Positions 1 to 5,583 of a stretch of DNA of 5,938 nt are shown piece after piece. The DNA lies in contig USKH01000081.1 in NCBI GenBank assembly GCA_900555125.1, positions 1 through 5,938 on the forward strand. Reading direction: 5' to 3'. The notes below the pieces were generated by a model, which did no database searches, was not told the DNA's origin, and saw only the letters and a list, made by a program, of their open reading frames with translations. Both the position numbers and the translations under genes were made by a program. This DNA comes from an uncultured Clostridium sp. (GTDB taxonomy: Bacteria > Bacillota > Clostridia > Christensenellales > Pumilibacteraceae). Each line of letters opens with the position of its first letter. The stretch's first letter is position 1.

Positions 1-12
1 GAGAAAACAAAA

Positions 13-561
13 ATGAAATGTAAGTATTGCGGAAAAGAAACGACCGGCGAAATTTGTGACGATTGCGTTGCAAAACTCGCCCACAGAAACGCCGGGAACA
101 CCGAAAGTACCTTAAATACGGCGACCGAAAAACCTGCCATGTCTTCGTATTTCGCTGCGAATTACGGTAAAAAAGGAGCAATAAGCTCGTTTGTGTGCGG
201 AATCATAGGCATTATTGTCGCATATGTCGCCGTCTTTTTCGCCGCATTGTATCGTCAAGCGCTGATGGAACTGGACAAAGCAACAGATTCCGTCACGAAA
301 AACGCTATCCAATCGCTTATCGGCACCGGAAACGCAGGCGCGATAATTTCGCTTATCGCCTGCGCCGCTTTGGGCATATTTGCCTTGACCTACGGCATTA
401 TATCCATAATCAGATTTATAAAAACGTGCAAAAGGGGCGGAAAACCCGTAAAAACGCTTGTGTTCGGTATTATCGGCTGTGTGCTTGCCTTTATTGCGCT
501 TTCGGTGTGCATGACGGCGTTCGGCTACTACAACGGAACGGTTCCGCTGCCTGCCGTTTAA
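13..561 (+). CDS. Zinc-ribbon, multi-pass membrane protein of unknown function (182 aa)
   Basis: The N-terminus carries a compact zinc ribbon: two CxxC pairs at Cys3/Cys6 and Cys15/Cys18, in the pattern CKYC then CDDC. A polar linker of about 35 residues follows. Three hydrophobic segments then appear at about residues 55-80, 107-137 and 147-172, rich in Gly, Ile, Ala and Phe, so the protein should sit in the cytoplasmic membrane with the ribbon on the cytoplasmic side. The layout (short zinc ribbon, then Gly-rich membrane helices) recalls small DUF4190-like membrane proteins in Firmicutes, but I cannot assign the family or a function. The start is the first in-frame ATG. Only 12 bases lie upstream and they show no clear ribosome binding site, so an upstream partner gene or an earlier start outside the window is possible. 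A hairpin terminator follows the stop within about 20 bases, so the gene probably ends its transcript. Confidence 0.8.
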   Translation: MKCKYCGKETTGEICDDCVAKLAHRNAGNTESTLNTATEKPAMSSYFAANYGKKGAISSFVCGIIGIIVAYVAVFFAALYRQALMELDKATDSVTKNAIQSLIGTGNAGAIISLIACAALGIFALTYGIISIIRFIKTCKRGGKPVKTLVFGIIGCVLAFIALSVCMTAFGYYNGTVPLPAV

Positions 562-581
562 TCGTATAACAAACAAAAAGA

Positions 582-613
582 AAAAGCTTCCTCGTAGCCG
601 CGCGGAGGCTTTT
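582..613 (+). terminator. Hairpin terminator (or attenuator) between the membrane-protein gene and pdp
   Basis: AAAAGCTTCC at 582-591 pairs with GGAGGCTTTT at 604-613, ten pairs including one G-U, around a 12-base loop. The T-run lies mostly inside the 3' arm and only a weak T-rich tail (TTTTGTATAA) follows, so termination may be partial. It lies 21 bases after the stop of the first gene and about 35 bases before the pdp start, so readthrough into pdp is possible. Confidence 0.6.
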
Positions 614-632
614 GTATAAAAAAGAACGCGCA

Positions 633-640
633 AAAGGAGG
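633..640 (+). promoter_or_regulatory. Ribosome binding site deciding the pdp start
   Basis: AAAGGAGG ends 7 bases before the ATG at 648, which is ideal spacing. The in-frame ATG at 642 is only 1 base away, and a TTG at 612 lies upstream of the site, so both are poor starts. The ATG at 654 is 13 bases away. Starting at 648 gives the N-terminus MRMYDII, matching the MRM start of Bacillus pdp. Confidence 0.85.
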
Positions 641-647
641 TATGCTC

Positions 648-1952
648 ATGAGAATGTACGATATTATCGAAAAAAAGAAGCGGGGCGAGCGTTTATCGGA
701 CGAAGAAATTCGCTTTTTCGTCAACGGATATTGCGACGGCAGCATTCCGGACTATCAGGCGTCCGCGCTGCTTATGGCAATTTGTCTTAAAGGTATGACC
801 GACGACGAAACAGCCTCTCTCACGTTCGCCATGCGCGACTCCGGCGACGTTATAAGCGATATGCCGGGTATTAAAGGTAAGCGCGTGGATAAGCATTCCA
901 CCGGCGGAGTGGGAGATAAAACAACGCTGGTCGTGGCGCCTGTTATCGCGTCGCTCGGTATTCCCGTTGCGAAGATGAGCGGCAGAGGGCTTGGTCACAC
1001 CGGAGGAACGATAGACAAATTGGAGTCTATCCAAGGTTTCAATACGGATATTTCACCCGAAAAATTAAAAGAAATAGTCGAAAAATACGGAATCGCCGTT
1101 GTGGGACAAAGCGCGGCGCTTGCGCCAGCGGATAAAAAGTTGTACGCGCTTCGCGACGTTACCGCAACAGTGGACAGTATTCCGCTTATTGCGTCCAGCA
1201 TAATGAGCAAAAAACTGGCTCTCCCGGACGATTGCATAGTTCTGGACGTCAAGTGCGGCAGCGGAGCTTTCATGAAGTCGGAAGAGGATAGCCTTGCTCT
1301 CGCAAAACTGATGGTGAGTATCGGCAAAAACGCAGGCAGAAAAATGCTTGCGCTCGTCACGGATATGGACGCGCCGCTCGGATGCGCGATAGGCAATTCG
1401 CTCGAAGTCGTCGAGGCGATAAACACGCTGAAATGCAGCGGCCCCGCAGATTTTACCGAGCTTTGCGTTACGCTTTCCGCATACATGTTACGATTGTGCG
1501 AGGGAGAAAACCTTGACGTTTGCCGTAAAAAAGTAGAAAATGCGCTGGAAAGCGGAGCTGCGCTCAAAAAATTCAAAGACATGATAAAGGGGCAGGGCGG
1601 CAATCCCGCCTGGGCGGACGACGTTTCGCTTTTTCCCAAGGCAAAATTTTCGCGCGAGATAAGGTGCGACAAGGACGGCTATATTTACGCCGTGAACGCC
1701 GAAAAATACGGTATTGCGGCTCTCGTTCTGGGTGCCGGAAGAAGTAAAAAAGAGGACGTAATCGACTATTCGGCGGGTATTCTCATTGCAAAAAAGCGCG
1801 GCGACAAAGTTCAAAAAGGCGACGTTATCGCTACGATTTATTCTTCTTCGCCCGAAAATTTCGACGAAGCCGAAAAAATCATCTCCGAAAACACCGTGAT
1901 TTCAGATAAAAGACCACAAGTTCGGCCGCTCGTTCTCGCTGTAGCGGAATAA
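648..1952 (+). CDS. pdp: Pyrimidine-nucleoside phosphorylase
   Basis: Cytoplasmic salvage enzyme that splits uridine, thymidine and deoxyuridine with phosphate to give the free base plus (deoxy)ribose 1-phosphate. The 434 residues from the ATG at 648 match the family's usual length (about 433). An N-terminal helical part (FFVNGYxDGSIPDYQASA at about residues 24-40) is followed by the phosphate-binding KHSTGGVGDK (82-91) and the family signature SGRGLGHTGGTIDK (111-124). Base-contacting residues known from E. coli thymidine phosphorylase (Arg171, Ser186, Lys190) have equivalents with identical spacing at Arg169, Ser184 and Lys188. The C-terminal PYNP_C-like domain, about 340-434, is complete. 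The broad-specificity Pdp name is preferred over thymidine phosphorylase (deoA) from Firmicute-style similarity; the sequence alone does not prove substrate range. No nucleoside kinase, deaminase or transporter gene is next to it, so it stands apart from the usual deo-type operon within this window. Confidence 0.95.
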   Translation: MRMYDIIEKKKRGERLSDEEIRFFVNGYCDGSIPDYQASALLMAICLKGMTDDETASLTFAMRDSGDVISDMPGIKGKRVDKHSTGGVGDKTTLVVAPVIASLGIPVAKMSGRGLGHTGGTIDKLESIQGFNTDISPEKLKEIVEKYGIAVVGQSAALAPADKKLYALRDVTATVDSIPLIASSIMSKKLALPDDCIVLDVKCGSGAFMKSEEDSLALAKLMVSIGKNAGRKMLALVTDMDAPLGCAIGNSLEVVEAINTLKCSGPADFTELCVTLSAYMLRLCEGENLDVCRKKVENALESGAALKKFKDMIKGQGGNPAWADDVSLFPKAKFSREIRCDKDGYIYAVNAEKYGIAALVLGAGRSKKEDVIDYSAGILIAKKRGDKVQKGDVIATIYSSSPENFDEAEKIISENTVISDKRPQVRPLVLAVAE

Positions 1953-1978
1953 AGCGGCGCGATTAATTGCCTGCTTAC

Positions 1979-1992
1979 GGCGATTTGTCGCC
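1979..1992 (+). terminator. Weak hairpin downstream of pdp
   Basis: GGCGA (1979-1983) pairs with TCGCC (1988-1992) around TTTG. The sequence after it is A/T-only for 13 bases (TTTAAAAAATTTT) but has no clean T-run. It may end pdp transcription; only the position, 27 bases after the stop, supports this. Confidence 0.3.
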
Positions 1993-2040
1993 CATTTAAA
2001 AAATTTTTGCACGCAATGCTTCCAAATGGCGCAAAAGTAG

Positions 2041-2069
2041 TGGACAAACGCAAAAAAATCTGCTATAAT
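2041..2069 (+). promoter_or_regulatory. Sigma-A-type promoter for tRNA-Ser
   Basis: The -35 box is TGGACA (2041-2046), five of six matches to TTGACA. The -10 box TATAAT (2064-2069) is a perfect match, with a 17-base spacer and an extended -10 TGC just before it (2061-2063). Transcription should start near 2076, about 44 bases before the mature tRNA 5' end. Confidence 0.85.
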
Positions 2070-2119
2070 TATGCTTGCGTTTTGAATAATCCGTTGCAAT
2101 TCGGTTTAACGCCTTATGC

Positions 2120-2209
<90 letters not shown>

Positions 2210-2212
2210 GAC

Positions 2213-2258
2213 AAAACCTAAATCGAGTACGAAAGTGTTTGGTTTAGGTTTTTCTTTT
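2213..2258 (+). terminator. Intrinsic terminator of tRNA-Ser
   Basis: AAAACCTAAA (2213-2222) pairs perfectly with TTTAGGTTTT (2243-2252) around a 20-base loop. A T-rich tail follows (TTTTTCTTTT up to 2258). It begins 4 bases after the tRNA CCA end. It is taken as the last recognisable chromosomal feature on the left. Confidence 0.85.
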
Positions 2259-2350
2259 GAAAAAAATTCAGGTTTTATCGGTGTTTTTGGCTGTCGGCGT
2301 GCCGTTGTTTCGGTCTTTTCGGTGTTCGTATCTCTTTATCCGTAGCAGTT
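2259..2350. other. Gene-free junction zone between the tRNA terminator and the branched repeat
   Basis: No convincing coding frame, ribosome binding site or repeat is seen here. The + strand is rich in T and G. The left end of the accessory element probably lies in this interval or at the edge of the inverted repeat that follows, but nothing in the sequence fixes it. Confidence 0.4.
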
Positions 2351-2520
2351 GCAGACGGTTTTATGCCGCGAAAGGTTCTTGACGTGAGAAAGGAGTGTGT
2401 CAGGCTATCTTGCCAAAGGCAAACGAAAAGCCCCTCGGGGCTGTCGGTTGGCGGTTTATTTGCCTACCGACACGCTCCTGAGAGGCTCACGTCAAGAACA
2501 CCGTGGAATAAATCGTCTGC
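2351..2520 (+). repeat. Large branched inverted repeat (candidate structured RNA, single-strand origin or att region)
   Basis: Nested pairing covers 170 bases. The outer stem is GCAGACG (2351-2357) with CGTCTGC (2514-2520), extended by A/T pairs. After an internal loop comes a perfect 14-bp stem, GTTCTTGACGTGAG (2375-2388) with its complement at 2486-2499. After a further asymmetric loop comes an 11-bp stem (2391-2401 with 2469-2479, one G-T). Inside lie three hairpins: TTGCC/GGCAA (2410-2422), AGCCCC/GGGGCT (2429-2442), and an arm CGGT-x-GGC/GCC-x-ACCG (2445-2452/2462-2469). The last arm can be lengthened to 2442-2472 at the expense of the 11-bp stem, giving two alternative folds. The wobble pairs (2396/2474 and 2358/2513) are G-U on the + strand but A-C on the - strand, which mildly favours a + strand structure. 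I do not recognise it as a known RNA family. Confidence 0.7.
2421..2442 (-). terminator. Terminator-like hairpin for the recombinase transcript
   Basis: Read on the - strand, AGCCCC-GA-GGGGCT is followed by TTTTCGTTT, a short GC-rich hairpin with an interrupted T-run. It lies about 86 bases past the recombinase stop and inside the larger branched repeat, so ending the recombinase mRNA may be one of that repeat's roles. The T-run is broken by CG, so efficiency is uncertain. Confidence 0.4.
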
Positions 2521-2527
2521 GTATGTA

Positions 2528-4027
2528 TCAGATACGCATTACAAGTCTGAAATCTTTAAGTCCGTAATACTCTCTGTTTTGTATCACATACGGCATTTTA
2601 ACGTTTTTGTCGTAAAAAGAAAAACCCTGACTTTCGTCAAGGTTTATCGTCTTTGGGGTATTGTAAATAATAATCATTTTATCGTCATACAACTGAATTT
2701 CTTTTATGAAGTAATTTATCAGTTGTAACGGCTCTTTTTCAAGCGCGGATTTGTAATAATCAATTATTTGTTCTTTGGAAAGCCTGAACGCCGTTTGAGA
2801 TTTTTCAATCGTCAATCGCTTTTCGATGTCGGTCAGTTTTTCTTCGAGTTCTCGCATACGTTTCATAACCGTTGCGCTTTGTCCGCCTAATTCTATGGCT
2901 TGCATAATGTTGTTGATTGTATTCTCGGTTTGGCGTTTCTCTTTTATGAGATTTGTCAAAACCGAGTTTTGCTTTATGCGGTTTTCCTGCACTTGCAGCA
3001 AATATGTTGCCATTTTATCTAATATTTCGGGGCGTTGCATTTGTTCGCATACGTTGTCAAGCACATATTTTTCGAGTATTTCTTTTCTGACTTGCGACTT
3101 TTTGCAACTGCTTTGGTGTTTTCGTCCTAAACATTTGTAATAACGTATTTTTTGTCCGTTTTTAGCCGTTCCGCATTCCGCAGAGATAGGACTTCCGCAA
3201 TATCCGCATTTAATTTTGTTGCGAAGTAAATACACGACTTCAACGCTACGAGTTCCGTATTTGTTGGTTTCGGTCTTTCGTCTTACGTTTTCGTAAATTT
3301 CCGTCGGCACGATTTGCGGATACATATTCGTAAAAACTTCGTTGCCGTGTCTGTAAATGCCCGAATATTTTTCGTTTTTGAGTATGTTGTAGACGGTATT
3401 TCTCGCAAACTTTTTACCGCGGTTGAAAATACCTCTTTCGGTAAGAGTTTTTATTATGTCTTTAACGTAAACGCCTTGCGCGTATTGGTCGTAAATAAAC
3501 CTTACTACTTCGGCTTTTTCTTCGTCTATCACGACTTTGTGGTTTTCTACTTTATAGCCGTAAATGATAGTTCCGCCCGTAAAGTTGCCTTTTTGTCTTG
3601 TTTCGTTCATACCGCGTTTTACCTTTTGAGAAAGTTCGGCAGAGTAATATTCGGCATAGCCCTCAATCATACTTTCGAGTATAATCGCCTCGGGGCTGTC
3701 GGGAATATATTCGGTAGCGGAAACGACTTTAACGCCGTTGTCTTTTAACGTTTTCTTGTGTTTTGTGGTTTCGTATTTATTGCGCGAAAACCTGTCGAAT
3801 TTGTAAACGAGTACGACATTGAAATCGTGTTTTTTGCTATCTTCTATCATCTGACGGAAGTCGGGACGATTGTCGTTAGTACCCGTCATAGCACGGTCTA
3901 TATAAGTTCTTAAAATGAGTATGTCGTTGTTTTTCGCATACTCGTTACATACACGGAGTTGTCCCTCTATGGACTGTTCCGTTTGTGTATCGCTCGAATA
4001 ACGAGCGTAAATAACTGCTGTTTTCAA
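2528..4027 (-). CDS. Large serine recombinase (site-specific integrase/excisionase)
   Basis: Predicted to catalyse integration and excision of the element by cutting both strands through a 5'-phosphoserine bond. The 499 residues show the usual order of a large serine recombinase. The catalytic resolvase domain (about 1-140) has YARYSSD with likely nucleophile Ser11 and Arg9, and KFDRFSR (76-82) carries the catalytic arginines. A recombinase domain (about 155-260) follows. Next comes a zinc ribbon with Cys274, Cys277, Cys299 and Cys308, and a charged coiled-coil segment of about 345-410, as used for subunit pairing. The C-terminus appears complete. The start is a TTG at 4027: AAAGGAG lies 9 bases upstream and an in-frame TAA (4034-4036) excludes any earlier start. 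It is 188 bases downstream of rep on the same strand, separated by a branched inverted repeat, so shared transcription is possible but not shown. No recombination directionality factor is evident unless the 50-residue protein serves that role. Confidence 0.93.
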   Translation of the reverse strand: MKTAVIYARYSSDTQTEQSIEGQLRVCNEYAKNNDILILRTYIDRAMTGTNDNRPDFRQMIEDSKKHDFNVVLVYKFDRFSRNKYETTKHKKTLKDNGVKVVSATEYIPDSPEAIILESMIEGYAEYYSAELSQKVKRGMNETRQKGNFTGGTIIYGYKVENHKVVIDEEKAEVVRFIYDQYAQGVYVKDIIKTLTERGIFNRGKKFARNTVYNILKNEKYSGIYRHGNEVFTNMYPQIVPTEIYENVRRKTETNKYGTRSVEVVYLLRNKIKCGYCGSPISAECGTAKNGQKIRYYKCLGRKHQSSCKKSQVRKEILEKYVLDNVCEQMQRPEILDKMATYLLQVQENRIKQNSVLTNLIKEKRQTENTINNIMQAIELGGQSATVMKRMRELEEKLTDIEKRLTIEKSQTAFRLSKEQIIDYYKSALEKEPLQLINYFIKEIQLYDDKMIIIYNTPKTINLDESQGFSFYDKNVKMPYVIQNREYYGLKDFRLVMRI

Positions 4028-4036
4028 AATTTGTTA

Positions 4037-4043
4037 CTCCTTT
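4037..4043 (-). promoter_or_regulatory. Ribosome binding site of the recombinase
   Basis: AAAGGAG on the - strand lies 9 bases from the TTG at 4025-4027. Together with the in-frame stop just upstream of that TTG, it fixes a non-ATG start. Confidence 0.8.
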
Positions 4044-4062
4044 AATTTTATTTTTTAGATTT

Positions 4063-4212
4063 GTCTTTCGACGGGAACGGAGAAAACGGAAACGAATTAA
4101 AATCGTTTTCTTTCGTGGCTTACGGCTTTTCTCGTCAAGGGTTGCGCCAAGCAATGCATTTTACCCTTGACGAAAAAGTCGTTTTCGTTTAACCTTTCCC
4201 GATTCGAAAGAC
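4063..4212. repeat. Second branched inverted repeat, between rep and the recombinase
   Basis: The outer arms GTCTTTCGA (4063-4071) and TCGAAAGAC (4204-4212) pair perfectly. CGGGAA/TTCCCG (4072-4077/4196-4201) continues the stem after a 2-base bulge. GAAAACG (4082-4088) can pair either with CGTTTTC at 4180-4186, extending the outer stem, or with an identical copy at 4104-4110, forming a local hairpin. The innermost stem is the strongest: 16 pairs with one bulged C (4126-4142 with 4163-4178) around a 20-base loop. It starts 4 bases after the rep stop and ends about 20 bases before the recombinase ribosome binding site. It could be a replication origin, a transcription control structure for the recombinase, or the recombination site. 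No T-run follows on either strand, so it is not a classical terminator. Confidence 0.7.
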
Positions 4213-4215
4213 TAA

Positions 4216-5130
4216 TTAGTTGCAGTGCGGCAACTGCGATATAATTTCCTTGCTTACCTTTCCGAGAATTTCGCCCTCGTTGATACAGGTGAAGTTATCG
4301 AAAAGCAACACTTTGCGGTTATCAATTCCGAAAGTGCATATTACATCTTCGTCCAAAACGTCCGAGCGGAAGTAAGTCGGCAATTTTCCGCCATAGACCA
4401 AACGCTCGCCGGACTTTTCCATATACTTCGTTATGTATTTCGCCGCCTCGGAAATGTCGTCCTGTGTGGCAATGTCTTTGAAGTCGTTACGCCCGAATTG
4501 CTTCAGAAAATGCGTGTTTTGATATGTCGTTTGCATACGGTGGTTTCGCGTGTCGTAGTCCTTGACTTCTTCGAGTTTTCCTATCATTTTGCCGTCGGGA
4601 ATATAGAAAATGCCGTGAAAATGTAGTCTGTTCGTATCTTCGCCTCGCTCCCAAACTCCGACGTATTTCCAACCGTTTCTCGCTACAAGGTGTTTGAGAG
4701 TGTTAGTCAACTTTTTACGAAATGTTTCTTCGGTGTGAAGTTCGTTCGAGTAGGTAAAAGTTACGAAAAAATTCCAATCTTGCAAACGCAACTTTCGCAT
4801 AAGCCTTACTTTGCGTTTAATAGCGTTGGTGTTCATTCGCTCGGTGTGTTTCTCGACAAAAGCGTTTAATTCGGCTTTGTCGGCAAACTCGTCTTTCAAA
4901 GCGGCTTTTATATGAGCCTTGCGTTCTCGCTTGGGTAGCGATTGGCTCTCTTTGTATGCCGTTTCAAAGCGTTCTTTCGAGGTGTTGGGCGGCGTTACGT
5001 CTGCAGTCGATTGTTGTTTCATCGGTTTAACGGCGCGCCTTTTACAGCCTTTTCCGCTCGGAAACGCTCCTTGCGGTATTCCGACGTAATGACCGCCGTC
5101 AAAGTAGATTTTCATATTTGCGTAGTTCAT
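4216..5130 (-). CDS. HUH-superfamily rolling-circle replication initiator (Rep), phage A-protein-like
   Basis: Predicted to nick one strand at the element's origin, stay joined to the 5' end through tyrosine and start rolling-circle replication. The three HUH motifs appear in order in 304 residues: FFVTFTY (121-127, motif 1), His170-Phe-His172 within RLHFHGIFY (168-176, metal-binding motif 2), and AAKYITKYMEK (229-239, motif 3) with Tyr232 and Tyr236. The Y-x-x-K-Y arrangement resembles the two-tyrosine phiX174 gpA/microvirus type, also used by plasmid-like Reps in Firmicutes. The N-terminal 110 residues are basic and probably bind DNA; the C-terminal 65 residues have no recognised motif. The start has AAGGAG 8 bases upstream; Met6 and Met37 are less well supported. 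Rep is followed by a branched repeat and then the recombinase, and is preceded by a hairpin and phased repeats. A relaxase role in mobilisation cannot be excluded, because relaxases share the HUH fold. Confidence 0.85.
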   Translation of the reverse strand: MNYANMKIYFDGGHYVGIPQGAFPSGKGCKRRAVKPMKQQSTADVTPPNTSKERFETAYKESQSLPKRERKAHIKAALKDEFADKAELNAFVEKHTERMNTNAIKRKVRLMRKLRLQDWNFFVTFTYSNELHTEETFRKKLTNTLKHLVARNGWKYVGVWERGEDTNRLHFHGIFYIPDGKMIGKLEEVKDYDTRNHRMQTTYQNTHFLKQFGRNDFKDIATQDDISEAAKYITKYMEKSGERLVYGGKLPTYFRSDVLDEDVICTFGIDNRKVLLFDNFTCINEGEILGKVSKEIISQLPHCN

Positions 5131-5138
5131 AGTTTTTA

Positions 5139-5144
5139 CTCCTT
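5139..5144 (-). promoter_or_regulatory. Ribosome binding site of rep
   Basis: AAGGAG on the - strand lies 8 bases before the ATG at 5128-5130 and supports that start over the internal Met codons. Confidence 0.75.
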
Positions 5145-5170
5145 GTGATTTGGATTTTGTGTGTATGGCG

Positions 5171-5228
5171 AAAGAAAATAAAAAACGGCAGAATACGAAA
5201 CACCATACAATTTCATACTCTGCCGTTT
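5171..5228 (-). terminator. Hairpin with T-tract upstream of rep (terminator, attenuator or origin hairpin)
   Basis: A perfect 10-bp stem joins AAACGGCAGA (5183-5192) with TCTGCCGTTT (5219-5228). It continues after single mismatches as TA/TA and GAAA/TTTC (5197-5200/5211-5214), leaving a 10-base loop. On the - strand the hairpin runs straight into TTTTTTATTTTC, the layout of an intrinsic terminator. It lies between the small gene and rep, about 40 bases before the rep start, so any transcript entering rep from upstream must pass it. A hairpin in this place could equally present the nick site for Rep. Confidence 0.65.
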
Positions 5229-5229
5229 A

Positions 5230-5270
5230 CAGTTCGGTTTAATTACAATTCAATTCAGTTCAATTCGGTT
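5230..5270. repeat. Phased 10-bp direct repeats upstream of rep
   Basis: CAATTCAGTT (5251-5260) is followed directly by CAATTCGGTT (5261-5270), nine of ten identical. CAGTTCGGTT (5230-5239) differs from the latter at one position. Related CAGTTC and ATTTCG pieces continue to about 5315. Spacing close to one helical turn suggests a protein-binding array such as an iteron or operator near the replication origin. The motif is A/T-rich and simple, so chance contributes. Confidence 0.5.
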
Positions 5271-5336
5271 AGTTTAAGTCATAAATAGATTTCCGTTCAG
5301 TTCCTTTCATTTCGTTTATGTTATCGCTTTTTAGCG

Positions 5337-5417
5337 TTATTTTCTATTTTAATATTTTTTCTATTTACTCGGTTTATTTTATTAAGTTTTTAATGTGTAA
5401 TTTTTTCGGCTTTTAAG
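5337..5417. other. Strongly A/T-rich tract between the small gene and the rep upstream repeats
   Basis: The run is almost entirely A and T with few isolated C or G, including TTTTAATATTTTTT near 5347-5360. Such tracts melt easily and are common at origins. No coding frame or clear promoter is visible. Together with 5131-5336 it makes up the 287-base gene-free region in front of rep. Confidence 0.4.
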
Positions 5418-5570
5418 TCAGGTTTCGTTTTTGTTTTCGGTTTGCGTTTGTTGGTGCAGTTCGACTATCCTTGAAAAGATACTTTCAAAGAAAGTGCGTT
5501 TTTCGCCGTCGGTCAACGCCTCTAAATCAGGCTCGCCGACGGCTACGACTTTTAGGTTTGTTTGCAGCAT
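5418..5570 (-). CDS. Small acidic protein of unknown function (50 aa), first gene of the element
   Basis: The ATG at 5568-5570 has an excellent ribosome binding site (AGGAGG, 7 bases upstream), the best reason to regard this as a real gene. The frame extends further upstream, but without such a signal. The product starts MLQTNLKVVAVGEPDLEA, looking like a short beta strand. It continues with LTDGEKRTFFESIFSRIVEL (about residues 19-38), an amphipathic helix with Phe27, Phe28, Ile31, Ile35 and Leu38 on one face, and ends in a polar Gln/Glu/Asn/Lys tail. There are no cysteines and no membrane segment. It lies upstream of rep on the same strand, with a terminator-like hairpin between them. I do not recognise the family; position and size would fit a copy-number regulator, a recombination directionality factor or another small DNA-binding partner, but none is shown. 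Confidence 0.7.
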   Translation of the reverse strand: MLQTNLKVVAVGEPDLEALTDGEKRTFFESIFSRIVELHQQTQTENKNET

Positions 5571-5577
5571 TTTTCGT

Positions 5578-5583
5578 CCTCCT
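5578..5583 (-). promoter_or_regulatory. Strong ribosome binding site of the 50-aa gene
   Basis: AGGAGG on the - strand lies 7 bases before the ATG. It decides the start in favour of the 50-residue product over a longer in-frame reading. Confidence 0.8.

Noticed and set aside
2351..2520. Insertion sequence or MITE reading of the branched repeat
   Set aside because: The arms do not lie at the ends of a mobile unit, no flanking target duplication is visible, and several internal hairpins are not typical of a MITE.
2363..2728. 121-residue + strand open frame
   Set aside because: It covers the branched inverted repeat and runs antisense into the recombinase gene, with no start signal or recognisable motif.
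3314..3748. 144-residue + strand frame antisense to the recombinase
   Set aside because: It is the opposite-strand shadow of a clearly conserved recombinase coding region, and the product is Phe/Val-rich without motifs.
5325..5337. TAGCGT beside a small CGCT/AGCG hairpin, recalling the CS-6 motif of ssoA single-strand origins
   Set aside because: A six-base match is expected by chance in about 6 kb, and here the motif lies in the stem rather than in the terminal loop as in ssoA.
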